Part shown: piece after piece, positions 1 through 8,839 of the stretch | Layout of the letters: each line of letters starts with the position of its first letter | Position numbering within the stretch: position 1 is the stretch's first letter | Source: Candidatus Paceibacterota bacterium | GTDB lineage: Bacteria; Verrucomicrobiota; Verrucomicrobiia; Limisphaerales; UBA8199 | Reading direction: 5' to 3' | Assembly (NCBI GenBank): GCA_035452965.1 | Contig: DAOTCE010000025.1 | Location: forward strand, 1-64,000 | DNA: 64,000 nt | Notes under the pieces: model-generated | Seen by the model: the letters and a program-made list of their open reading frames with translations, nothing else | Told to the model about the DNA's origin: nothing | The model's database searches: none | Translations under genes and position numbers: made by a program

Positions 1-508
1 CGTCCGGTGGTGTGGGAGGACGGTGAGGTTCTAACCCTCACCTCCTACCCGATTTGGACTTGCTGTATTCCGAGCCGCCGGCGGAGATCCACCAGCAGGG
101 CGGGTCCCAGGTGCTCCCGCTCGAAGAGCTCTTTCGCGCGCTATAGACGTGGGAAACCTGCGCTGGAGCGGAGGCGATGCTCCAGGCGAGGAGTCCAAGT
201 GCGAATAGCGAAGTTTTGAGGGTAAGCGGGGGCCATTCTGTTTTCATAGTGGAGCAACGCAATGATGGATTTCAGGGTTATAGCCATGTGTTTGCGGGCA
301 ACCGAAGTCCAGCATGGCCGGCCGCGGATTGCTCCCGCACTGTTGCACGGCGAGGGATCTTAGGCCGCCGCAGCCACGGCACAAGGAATTTCTGAGCGAA
401 GTTGAGGCCGTGGGCCGCGTGGCTGCGACGAGGCTTCGGGCAGATGGCCGGAAGCTCGGGGAAGGGGAGGGCGCGCTGGCGATGGGGGATGATGCCAGGA
501 GACAAGAA
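1..508. other. Gene-poor left edge, possible gene remnant
   Basis: No intact gene can be supported here. On the minus strand a 74-codon frame (262 to 38) opens with a stretch that looks like a signal peptide (LKTSLFALGLLAWSIASAPAQ-like), then continues as low-quality sequence. A different minus frame between about 143 and 50 reads like coding sequence (RAKELFEREHLGPALLVDLR) but has a stop directly before it and another about 31 codons later. The two pieces together could be a decayed or frameshifted gene. The rest (220-508) shows nothing recognisable. Confidence 0.3.
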
Positions 509-532
509 GGGCCGGGTCTGGCGACCCGGCCC
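509..532 (-). terminator. Hairpin terminator of the PA14 protein gene
   Basis: A perfect 10-bp stem, GGGCCGGGTC with GACCCGGCCC (509-518 and 523-532), closes on a 4-nt loop. On the minus strand it lies 31 bp past the stop codon at 564 and is followed by TTCTTGTC. The T-rich tail is short, so termination strength is uncertain, but the place and symmetry fit an intrinsic terminator. Confidence 0.65.
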
Positions 533-563
533 TTTGAATTGGCTTCGTTAGCGAAGCTGCGGG

Positions 564-3500
564 TTAGTTGCTACGAATGGTGTAGAACTCGTTGTCGCCC
601 GCCGGCGTGAAGATAAAGCTTCCCGGCGTGTCGGACTGGTCGGTGCCGACCGCAGTCCAACTATCCTTCCCAGGGGTCGGGATGGTGGCGGACTTGAGCA
701 GGGTGAACGACGCGCCGCCGCCACCGGTGTAGCTGATGGTGACGGTGCCGTCGCCGTTCTTAACGATGCCAATGATGGTGACCGCCGCCTTCGGGTTGGC
801 AACGACTGTCACCGAGCTAGGGCTGGAGGTCTCCCTCGAGCTTTCGTTATACACCACCTTGGCGGTGACGGAATGATTGCCAGCCGGCGCCGCCCACGAG
901 TAGGAGTAGGGCGCGGTGGTATCCGTATTCAGCAAGGTTGTGCCGTTGTAGAACTCGACTGCTTTCACAATGCCGTTGTTGGCCGTGACGGCAGCCGACA
1001 GCGGGACCGGATCGGGCAGCGTGACGTTGGCCGGCGCGGTGATGGCAACGGCGGGCGGTGTCCAGGTGGCCAGGTTGGCGTACAACTGCTGGGGCGGAAT
1101 AAGGCTGGTGGGAATAGACCCGCCATTGTTGGCCCAGTAGAGTTTCGCCGTGGCGGACCCGTTACTCTCGAAGAACTCCAGCAGAATGTCATGCTTGCTG
1201 GTGTTGAGAGCGACGGGGGTCGCCACGCTGGAGCTGGCGTACCTGTTAGTCCAGGCGTCAATGACCAGCACATTGTCAATCCAGAGCCGGCAGCCATCGC
1301 CGGTGTAGACGGAGAACGTGTAGGTGTCGGCGACGAGAGGCTGGACCTGTCCGTACCAGCGGACGCCGAAGTAATCGGCATTGACTCCCGGTGCGGGCGA
1401 GGCGCCGAGCCACTCGAAGTTGACCTCGAGGTCCTTGCGGTTGTTAGCAGGCGTGCCGGCCCAGGACGGGTTGTTGGCGAAGTCCCCGCCGATGGCTGGA
1501 TTCCAGGACGCCAGGTTGAAGTAGTTGCCGCGGAGACCGTCGCCGGTGCCAATGACCACTTCGCCGGAGACAACCAGCAACGAGACAATGCTGCTGGTGG
1601 TGGAGCCGTAGCTGCCCTGGACGATCACGCGGTAGTTAGCGGTGTCGGTCGTTTGAGCACTGGTAATGGACTCGCTGAGGCACGGGGCGGTCGTCTGGGC
1701 AAACCAAGTCGGCTCGCCGGCGACGTATTTCTCCCACGTGTAGTATTGGATGGCGTCACCGCCCGCCGGGGCGTTGGTGGCGCCGACGCAGATGTTGGCC
1801 GGCTGGCCGGCCTGGACGACCGTGCTGACCGGCTGGTTGGTGATGATGGGCACCGCGGGGGCGAGGTGCAGCATGACGGGAGTCGCGCTAAAGGTGCACG
1901 TGCCGTCGCTGATGGTCACGGTGTAGGGGCCATCCGTTTCCTGGTCGGGCAGACCGGTCTTGGTGTAAGTCCGGGTTTGGACGCCTATGGCGCTGCCCTG
2001 GTAGTACCACTCATAGGTGTAGGTTCCACTGCCTTCCACATCGGCTCCCAGCGTGACATCGCCAAATCGGTAGAGCGGAGTCGTGTTGGTGATGCCTTTA
2101 ATGGAGCCGTTGAACTTGTGGGCTTCCTCAACGAACGGAGGCAGGACCAGCACGCTCATGGTGACGGCCTGGGTGGTGCTCACCTGCGGATAGATCAGCG
2201 GGGCCTTGTTCATGAGGAGCCGCGCCCAGCGGATATTGGCATTATCCACGAACTGCCATTGCACACGCAGCGAGTTGGTTCCCAGGTAGGCTTCGTTTTG
2301 GGAGATCGCGGCGGACATGGGCGAGCTGAGGAAGTAGCCCGAGGGCGGGGTCGCCGTGGCGTTGGCGTTGGCGAAGTTGACATTGGGCGTGCCGTTATCG
2401 TAGCCCTCGAAGTCGGCGAGGATATTGGTCCCCTGCACGATCGAGTCAATGTAGATGTCGTAAGGGCCGCTGTCGAGGTCGGCGCCGTCTATGCCAATGG
2501 CGATGGATTCCAGCACGGCAAACGGGTGCGTTTCGTCATAGTCGAGGTTGCCGAGCCAGGCGCGGCATGGGTCAGTCTGCCAGTTGAAAGATATGGTTTG
2601 CCAGCAGCCGTTGGGGGTGAGTTCCCAGCCGCCGACAGGGGCGGTGGCGGAGAGGTTGCCGGCCGTCTGATCGGCCTTAACCCAGTAGAGGGTGTCGGTT
2701 CCGGGGCTGGGGGTGGCTGTGCCGATGGGGCCGGCGAGGTTAAGATTCTTCTGACAGCCGAGCGAGATGACCATTTTGGGACCACCGCTGCCGACGCCCG
2801 GGCCGGAGGGCGGTTGCGTGCCCTGGCAGGGGATTCCCTCCGGGTTGAGCACGAGCTGTGAGGCGGTGATGAGCTGGCCTCTTTGGAGCAGGACGCCGGG
2901 GTTCAGGGCCACCACCACGCGCGCGTCGGCGCCCGAGGGAGAGAAGCCGGCGGCGTTATTCGTGCTGGCGATGACGGTGTTTTGGTTGGCATAAACCGTG
3001 ATGTTGGTGGCGGTGAGCTTGATGCCCGTAACGGTCACGTAATTGCTGCCGTCGGCCAGCGGGCCGGTGATGCCGGGCTGAGTCGCAACGCCCGCGCACG
3101 GTTCAATGCGTTGGAAGCGCACTTCGTCAAAGTAGGTGCGGCCAGTACCGCCAGCCACGCGCTCGAACCTGATTCGGGGATTCGCCACAGTGTTACTGAT
3201 GATGGCGACAGGGTACCACTGGTTCAAGTAAGGCTGTGCGAGGTAAGGCGTGTCAATTTGTGTTTGGGCGACGCCGTTGGTGTCATAGAGGGTGCAGCCA
3301 CTGACAGCGGTGACTCGCACAACGAGGTCCGCGGGGCAAGAGCCGGTGGTGCCCTTGGTCACATAGACCCTATAGCCCGGGTTGTTGTCGGTGGCCAGCG
3401 CGCTTGGGTTACCCGCAGTAGGTTGGACTTCCCAATTGGCGTTGGCGGCGGTGGTATAGATGGACTTACGCGGGGCGACGCCGGCGGGCTGCGCCGTTGA

Positions 3501-3710
3501 GTAGGTTGAGGAAGTTGTGGCTGCGCTAGCGCACGAAGGCGGACAGCTTCTCAGAGTGCCTCCTAGGTCTGTGGTGGCGGTAATGACGACATCTTCGGCG
3601 TGGAGTGACACGGCGCCGAAGGCGAGCAAAGCCAGGACTGCGAGGAGCAGGCCGAGCAGTGGAGGGGATTTGGTTTTATGCATAGGAGTTGGTACTGTTT
3701 TGTTTTTCAT
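564..3710 (-). CDS. Secreted PA14 and Ig-like domain protein
   Basis: A 1048-residue exported protein. Residues 1-38 form a long signal peptide (hydrophobic LLGLLLAVLALLAFGAV, cleavage expected after LHA). The middle contains several beta-rich stretches, with an Ig-like segment near 615-715. A PA14 domain follows at about 720-865 (GLRGNYFN start, FGVRWYGQVQPLVADTYTF, GDGCRLWIDN, LLEFFE), a fold usually linked to carbohydrate binding. Next is a bacterial Ig-like domain (about 885-965; VEFYNGTTLL, PYSYSW). The last ~70 residues form a module ending NEFYTIRSN that resembles the tails of the proteins at 56.5-61.0 kb. Start: first ATG, with no clear ribosome binding site. Specific ligand unknown; a cell-surface or extracellular role with polysaccharide is inferred. 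Confidence 0.85.
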   Translation of the reverse strand: MKNKTVPTPMHKTKSPPLLGLLLAVLALLAFGAVSLHAEDVVITATTDLGGTLRSCPPSCASAATTSSTYSTAQPAGVAPRKSIYTTAANANWEVQPTAGNPSALATDNNPGYRVYVTKGTTGSCPADLVVRVTAVSGCTLYDTNGVAQTQIDTPYLAQPYLNQWYPVAIISNTVANPRIRFERVAGGTGRTYFDEVRFQRIEPCAGVATQPGITGPLADGSNYVTVTGIKLTATNITVYANQNTVIASTNNAAGFSPSGADARVVVALNPGVLLQRGQLITASQLVLNPEGIPCQGTQPPSGPGVGSGGPKMVISLGCQKNLNLAGPIGTATPSPGTDTLYWVKADQTAGNLSATAPVGGWELTPNGCWQTISFNWQTDPCRAWLGNLDYDETHPFAVLESIAIGIDGADLDSGPYDIYIDSIVQGTNILADFEGYDNGTPNVNFANANATATPPSGYFLSSPMSAAISQNEAYLGTNSLRVQWQFVDNANIRWARLLMNKAPLIYPQVSTTQAVTMSVLVLPPFVEEAHKFNGSIKGITNTTPLYRFGDVTLGADVEGSGTYTYEWYYQGSAIGVQTRTYTKTGLPDQETDGPYTVTISDGTCTFSATPVMLHLAPAVPIITNQPVSTVVQAGQPANICVGATNAPAGGDAIQYYTWEKYVAGEPTWFAQTTAPCLSESITSAQTTDTANYRVIVQGSYGSTTSSIVSLLVVSGEVVIGTGDGLRGNYFNLASWNPAIGGDFANNPSWAGTPANNRKDLEVNFEWLGASPAPGVNADYFGVRWYGQVQPLVADTYTFSVYTGDGCRLWIDNVLVIDAWTNRYASSSVATPVALNTSKHDILLEFFESNGSATAKLYWANNGGSIPTSLIPPQQLYANLATWTPPAVAITAPANVTLPDPVPLSAAVTANNGIVKAVEFYNGTTLLNTDTTAPYSYSWAAPAGNHSVTAKVVYNESSRETSSPSSVTVVANPKAAVTIIGIVKNGDGTVTISYTGGGGASFTLLKSATIPTPGKDSWTAVGTDQSDTPGSFIFTPAGDNEFYTIRSN

Positions 3711-3902
3711 GTTTGCGATTAAAGAGTCGGGTGACTCATACGACTTTGGCCATTTTGAGTAGAACGGCGTCTGGGGTCAACACTTTTCTTTGGGGGGGGG
3801 TCACATATCAATGTGAAGGTTTTGCGGGAGAATTGCGCTTGTTTGGGTGGGCAAGGGAGACATGGGTCGCTGTGTGGTTGTTACGATCATGGCTCCGAAG
3901 TG

Positions 3903-4196
3903 CTGGCACCCCTCCGGGGTGCGTTGCGTTCGTGCGTCGCTCCGGTGGTCGGCACCCTTCGCCCCGGCCGACCACCGGCTACCTTCTGCCAACCCTGCGG
4001 GTTGGCTTCCGGTGGTGGGGTACGGGCAAAGTGTCCGAACTCCAACGAGCTTCCGAGCCGCCCTGGAGTCTGGCAGTGCTGGGTTGGTCAACCCGAAGGG
4101 TTGCCAGAGGGTAGCCGGAGGTCGCCGGGGATTTGGAGGCCGGCGACCTCCGGGTAACGGCGCAGCAAGAGTCCCGTACCCCGGGAGGGGTGCCAG
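3903..4196. mobile_element. MITE-like hairpin-rich repeat, copy 1
   Basis: A 294-bp element whose ends are inverted repeats: CTGGCACCCCTCCGGGG at the left and CCCCGGGAGGGGTGCCAG at the right, identical over 13 bp with a one-base indel after that. Inside are further nested palindromes, for example GGTGGTCGG with CCGACCACC, CCAACCCTGCGGGTTGG, CAACCCGAAGGGTTG, and CCGGAGGTCGCCGG with CCGGCGACCTCCGG. A second, closely similar copy lies 51 bp to the right. No ORF inside looks like a gene. The structure fits a miniature inverted-repeat element or a large REP/BIME-like unit; transposition is inferred only. Confidence 0.65.
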
Positions 4197-4247
4197 ACTC
4201 GTCGCCGCGGAGCCTGATCGCGATTGGCGTTGTCACAAAGAACCGAA

Positions 4248-4545
4248 CTGGCACCCCTTCGGGGTGCGCGACCATCCGATGCGCTTTCCCGGTGGTCGGC
4301 CCCCCTTTGGCCCGGCCGACCACCGGCTACCTTCTACCAACCCTGCGGGTTGGCCTCCGTCGGTGAGTTCCGGGCAAAGTGGCCAAACTCTAACGGGCTT
4401 CCGAGCCTGCCCTGGAGTCTGGCAGTGCTGGGTAAGTCAACCCGAAGGGTTGCCAGAGGGTAGCCGGAGGTTGCCGGGGATTTGGGGGCCGGCGACCTCC
4501 GGGTAACGGCGCAGCAAGAGTCCCGCACCCCGGGAGGGGTGCCAG
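4248..4545. mobile_element. MITE-like hairpin-rich repeat, copy 2
   Basis: Second copy (298 bp) of the element at 3903-4196, in the same orientation, with the same inverted-repeat ends (CTGGCACCCCTTCGGGG and CCCCGGGAGGGGTGCCAG) and the same internal order. Both copies share the words TGGAGTCTGGCAGTGCTGGG and GGTAACGGCGCAGCAAGAG. They differ by scattered substitutions, so the duplication is not very recent. The right end lies about 17 bp downstream of the stop codon of the minus-strand gene ending at 4562, a position typical of palindromic extragenic repeats. Confidence 0.65.
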
Positions 4546-4561
4546 ACTCTTCTCTGCCGGC

Positions 4562-6982
4562 CTACGGCTCGCGGAAAGGTTGGCCGGAGCGGTAGAGGTC
4601 AAGGCGGCGTTGGAAGCGGTCAGCGAGGTTGGTCTGCTCTTGCGTCGTGGCCAGGCCACAGACCTTCTGCTGGGTGGCGACCGCATCGGGAAACCGACCT
4701 GCCTCCGCGTAGGCCGCCGCGAGTGTGGAGAGGAACCAGAGGTTGGTTGAAGCGGTCAACTGGCAGGCGCGTTCGGCCAAAGTTACGGCTTTGACCCCGT
4801 CCCGCAATTCCGCGCTGGGCTGGGTGGCGAGCAGCCAGGCCAGGTTGTTGAGGACTTCGGGCCAGTCGGGCGCATGGCGGAGGGCGGCCTCGTATTCCGA
4901 GCGGGCTTCGCGGAAACGGTTCTGGCTCTTGCAGATCGCGGCCAGCACCTGGTGCGCGTCGGGGCTGCCGGGTTGCAGGCGCAACGCCTCGGTCACCTGG
5001 GCTTCGGCCTCCGCGAATCGCCTCAGGCCGGCGAGGGCTTTGCCCAGGCCGAGCCGGAGCGCGGGCGAGTTTGGCGCCGTCTTTAAGCCCGCCTGGTAGT
5101 GGGCCGCGGCGGATTCGAGTTTGCCTTGGAGGAACAGAGCGTTGGCCACCACAAGATGGGTTTCCGCCGAGTTGGAGCTGAGGCAGAGCGCAGCCAGGCC
5201 GCGTTCCACGGCCGGCTGCAGCCTCCCTTGCGCCAGCAGCAGGCGCGCCAGGTCGCTGTGCGCCTGGAATCGGTCGGGTTGGAGGCGGATGGCTTCAAGG
5301 TAGTGAGCGATGGCATCGTCCGCCCGGCCCTGGCTGGCGAGGGCTGCCGCCAGGTTGGAGTGAATTTCGGGATCCCGGGGCCGGCGTTGGAGGGCCTTTT
5401 GGAACCAGTCGGCAGCGGCGGCGAAGTCACCTTCGTTGAACGCGAGTTTGGCTATATTGGAATAGGGGTGAGCGAAGTCCGGTTTGAGTGTTATGGCGGC
5501 GGCGAATTCGGCGCGGGCTGGTTCTCGTTTGCCCTGTTCGGCCAGCGCGTCGCCCAGGTTGTCGTGCGCCACATAGTTGCCGGTGGTTACCGCCAGGGAG
5601 TGCCGGAACAGGGTCTCGCTGTCCTTCCAGTAGCCGGCCTGCATGCGGGCCAGACCGAGGCACAAGGCCACCACAGCCACGCCTGCCGCTGTCAGGGCGG
5701 TTGGGCCCAGCCGCCAGCGGCTCAACGAATCCGCCAGCAGCCAGGTCACCAGCACAAACAAGCCGATCAGCGGGATATAGGTGTAGCGATCAGCCATGGC
5801 CTGGGGTCCGACCTGCACCAAACCGATCACCGGCAGCAGGGTTGCCAGAAACCAGCACCAGCCCACCGCGACGTAAGGCCGGCTGCGGGCCCACCGCAAT
5901 GCCAACACGGTTATCCCCACCAGCGCCAACAGCGCTAACAGGACAAGGGCCAGCGGCCAGCCTCCCGGATATGGATAGGGCAGGGCCAGGTGGCTGGGCC
6001 AGAACAGCTTGCCCATATACCGAAGGCAGGCCACCAGCGCATTGGAGAGTCGCGGCCAAAGCGGCAGGGATTCGACCGACAGCAGTGCCTGGCCCTGCTT
6101 CTGGGCCAGCACGGTGATGAGACTCGAGAGGGCGGCGAGGGCGAGGAAGGGCAGTTTCTCCAAGACCAGGCGGGGGAGAGGCTGGCGGCTGGAGGCTGGA
6201 GGCTGGAGTTGGAGGCGGTGGAGGGGCCAGTAGTCGAGGAGGAGCAGAAGGAAGGGGAGCGTGACCAGCATCGGCTTGCTCATCAGGCTCAGGGCGAAGA
6301 GGCAGAGGGAGAGGAGGTAGTTGAGCCAGGCTGGAGGCTGGAGGCTGGAGGCCGGAGGCTGGAGGTTAGGGGGTGAGGTGGTGCGTGGTGCGTGGTGCGT
6401 GGCGGGGAGACCCGCGACCCTGGGCCCGGGAGACTCGCTGCGCAGTGGTGACGCCGTAGAGGGTTGGACCCCAGACTTCCGAGCGTAGGCGGCATACGCC
6501 CAGATTGCCAGCAGACCGAAGAAGGTGCTGAGCACGTCCTTGCGCTCGGATACCCAGGCGACGGATTCCACGTGCAGCGGATGCAGCGCAAAGAGCGCCG
6601 CGACAAAGGCGCTACGCCACCGAGCTCCGGCCATTGTTTCGAACAGCAGGAACAGCAGAAGGGTGTTCGCGGCATGGAAGATCAGGTTCATCAGGTGATG
6701 GGGGCCGGGGTGTGGCCCGAAGATCTGCACGTCGAGCATGTGGGAGAGCCAGGTCAGCGGATGCCAGTTGGCCGAATGGGCTGTTGTGAACGCCCAGACG
6801 ATCCCGGGCCAGGTCACACCCGACAGGACGTAGTTGTTCTGGGTGACATAGTCCGGGTCGTCGAAATTAATGAAGGCAAAGCGTGTCACCGGCCAATACA
6901 CGGCGACCGTGACCGCCAGCAAGCCGAGGCAAATCCACAGCCTGGTTCGCCGATGAGTGACTTCAAGGTCGGTGACAAGCAT
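4562..6982 (-). CDS. TMTC-like membrane protein with TPR tail (paralogue 1)
   Basis: 806 residues. The N-terminal half is a multi-pass membrane domain resembling eukaryotic TMTC O-mannosyltransferases (GT-C fold). An acidic loop after the first TM helix (FINFDDPDYV, about 37-46) could be the metal and donor site. It is followed by WHPLTWLSHMLDVQIFG, FALHPLHVESVAWVSERKDV (about 131-150) and SKPMLVTLPF. From about 440 to 790 there are tandem TPRs. Residues ~170-218 are a low-complexity Pro/Ser/Thr-rich insertion encoded by simple repeats. This is the last gene of a four-paralogue minus-strand array, 12 bp after the preceding gene. Glycosyl transfer from a lipid-linked sugar is the family-based inference; no substrate can be named. 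Confidence 0.75.
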   Translation of the reverse strand: MLVTDLEVTHRRTRLWICLGLLAVTVAVYWPVTRFAFINFDDPDYVTQNNYVLSGVTWPGIVWAFTTAHSANWHPLTWLSHMLDVQIFGPHPGPHHLMNLIFHAANTLLLFLLFETMAGARWRSAFVAALFALHPLHVESVAWVSERKDVLSTFFGLLAIWAYAAYARKSGVQPSTASPLRSESPGPRVAGLPATHHAPRTTSPPNLQPPASSLQPPAWLNYLLSLCLFALSLMSKPMLVTLPFLLLLLDYWPLHRLQLQPPASSRQPLPRLVLEKLPFLALAALSSLITVLAQKQGQALLSVESLPLWPRLSNALVACLRYMGKLFWPSHLALPYPYPGGWPLALVLLALLALVGITVLALRWARSRPYVAVGWCWFLATLLPVIGLVQVGPQAMADRYTYIPLIGLFVLVTWLLADSLSRWRLGPTALTAAGVAVVALCLGLARMQAGYWKDSETLFRHSLAVTTGNYVAHDNLGDALAEQGKREPARAEFAAAITLKPDFAHPYSNIAKLAFNEGDFAAAADWFQKALQRRPRDPEIHSNLAAALASQGRADDAIAHYLEAIRLQPDRFQAHSDLARLLLAQGRLQPAVERGLAALCLSSNSAETHLVVANALFLQGKLESAAAHYQAGLKTAPNSPALRLGLGKALAGLRRFAEAEAQVTEALRLQPGSPDAHQVLAAICKSQNRFREARSEYEAALRHAPDWPEVLNNLAWLLATQPSAELRDGVKAVTLAERACQLTASTNLWFLSTLAAAYAEAGRFPDAVATQQKVCGLATTQEQTNLADRFQRRLDLYRSGQPFREP

Positions 6983-6994
6983 TCTCGAAAGAGC

Positions 6995-8734
6995 CTACTT
7001 CAACCGGCGGCGCGCCAGGGCCGCCTCCAAATTTGTGCGGGCGGGGTGGTACCGTGGGTTCAGACGGAGCGCGCTTTCGTATTGGGCAATCGCTTCGTCC
7101 CAATTACCTTGCCGAGCCGCCACTGAGCCGAGCCGGCAGCGGATCGCCACGTTGTCGGGAGTGACTTCCAGGATCTGCCTGAGCACGGCCGCAGCCACGT
7201 CCAGTCGTCCTTCGGCGCAGAGGGCTTCGGCCATATTCGCCAAAGGTTTAGCGAAGGCCGGCCGGAGGGTCAAGGCGCGCGAGAACTCGGCCAGGGCATC
7301 CGCCAGCCTTTCCTCGTTCATCAACGCCATCCCAAGGCCGGCGTGCGCCACGGCATTGTCGGCGGTCACCCGCAGCGTGTGCTCGAACAGAGTCACACTG
7401 TTGCTCCAGCAGCCGGCCTGAACTCTCGCCAGACCCGCGCACGCCAGAACCGCGGCTGAGCCTACCGTCGCCAGCGCGGTCCGGCCATGCCGCCGGCTCT
7501 TCAACCAGTCCGGCACGAGCCAGGCGAGCAGCACAAACAAGCCGATCGAAGGAACGTAGGTGTAACGGTCCGCCAAAGCCTGCGAACCAACCTGCACCAA
7601 ACCGATCACCGGCACCAGCGTCCCCACGAACCAGAACCACCCCACGGTCAAGGCCGGCTGCCGGCGCACCCGCCACAAGGTGACGACGGACACGCCCACC
7701 AACACCAGCCCCGCGGCCAGCACTGCGACCATCGGCCAGGATTCCGGATACGGGTAGGGCAACGCCAAGTGGCTGGGCCAGACCATCTTGGCCAAATACC
7801 GAAGATAGGACACCAGCGCGTTGCCGATCCGCGCGCCGAGCGGCAGGGCATCCACTGTGAGGAGCGCATGGGCGGCTCGCTGGACCAGAATGGTGATCAC
7901 GCTGGAAACGACGGACAACAGCAGAAACGGCAGCTTCTCGCCAAGAGTTGCGAGTCGAGCGTTTAGGGTGGAGGGTCGGAGGCGGTTGAGCGGCCAGTAG
8001 TCCAGGAGCAGCAAGAGGAACGGGAGCGTCACCAGCATGGGCTTGCTCATCAGACTGAGGGCGAACAGCAGCAGTGACAGGAGGTAGCAAGGCCAGCCTG
8101 GAGGTTGGAGGCCGGAGGCTGGAGGGGTGAGAGCAGAGGAAGGTGAGTGGGGAGTTGGAACCTTGAACCCTGAACGCTGAACGTTGAACCTTGAACCCTG
8201 ACCGCCGGACTTTGGGCTTTGGGCTTTGGACCGCTGCACGTAGCGAACATATGCCCCGAGGGCGAGCAGGCCGAAGAAGGTGCTGAGCACATCCTTGCGC
8301 TCTGAGACCCAGGCGACTGATTCCACGTGCAGGGGATGCAAAGCAAAGAGCGCGGCGACAAAGGCGCTTTGCCATAGGGCGCGGGTCATCCGGTCGAAAA
8401 GCAGGAACACGAGGATGGTGTTGGCAGCATGGAACAGGAGGTTGACCAGGTGGTGCAGCCCGGGCGTGAGCCCGAAGAACTGAACATCGAGCATGTGGGA
8501 CAGCCAGGTCAACGGGTGCCAGTTGCCGGCGTGGCCCGTTTGGAGCGCCCAAACCACCCCCGGCCAGGTCAATCCCTGCAGGACCGGCTGGTTTTCGATG
8601 ACATAGTCCATGTCGTCGAAGGTGATGAAGTCGGCGCGCGTCACTGGCCAATAGACCGCAAAGGCGGCAGCCGCCAGAGCCAGGCAAATCCACAGTCGTG
8701 CTCGCAGGAAAGTGGCTTGATGGGTGAAGGGCAT
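6995..8734 (-). CDS. TMTC-like membrane protein, short TPR tail (paralogue 2)
   Basis: 579 residues from the ATG at 8734; an in-frame TTG at 8755 would add seven. It has the same membrane domain as its neighbours: FITFDDMDYV in the first loop, WHPLTWLSHMLDVQFFG, FALHPLHVESVAWVSERKDV and SKPMLVTLPF. The TPR part is much shorter (roughly residues 450-570, about three repeats), so this paralogue has lost or never gained most of the tail. A low-complexity insertion (QRSKAQSPKSGG onward, encoded near 8090-8240) sits at the same site as in the others and is built from a different repeat, with GAACCTTGAACC-like words. It lies 12 bp upstream of paralogue 1. Confidence 0.75.
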   Translation of the reverse strand: MPFTHQATFLRARLWICLALAAAAFAVYWPVTRADFITFDDMDYVIENQPVLQGLTWPGVVWALQTGHAGNWHPLTWLSHMLDVQFFGLTPGLHHLVNLLFHAANTILVFLLFDRMTRALWQSAFVAALFALHPLHVESVAWVSERKDVLSTFFGLLALGAYVRYVQRSKAQSPKSGGQGSRFNVQRSGFKVPTPHSPSSALTPPASGLQPPGWPCYLLSLLLFALSLMSKPMLVTLPFLLLLLDYWPLNRLRPSTLNARLATLGEKLPFLLLSVVSSVITILVQRAAHALLTVDALPLGARIGNALVSYLRYLAKMVWPSHLALPYPYPESWPMVAVLAAGLVLVGVSVVTLWRVRRQPALTVGWFWFVGTLVPVIGLVQVGSQALADRYTYVPSIGLFVLLAWLVPDWLKSRRHGRTALATVGSAAVLACAGLARVQAGCWSNSVTLFEHTLRVTADNAVAHAGLGMALMNEERLADALAEFSRALTLRPAFAKPLANMAEALCAEGRLDVAAAVLRQILEVTPDNVAIRCRLGSVAARQGNWDEAIAQYESALRLNPRYHPARTNLEAALARRRLK

Positions 8735-8839
8735 GGCCGGAGCGCGGCAGTTCAAGCCGGCGATGCCAAACCTCCGCGTGGGGGCCTAATCGTTGAGCGG
8801 CAGCCAAAGGGTGCTCGCGGGTTTGGGGCCGGCATGGGA

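Noticed and set aside
873..2861. 662-codon open frame on the plus strand inside the PA14 protein gene
   Set aside because: Antisense shadow in GC-rich DNA. The composition is Gly/Val/Arg/Asp-rich with no domain, while the minus frame has a signal peptide and PA14 domain.
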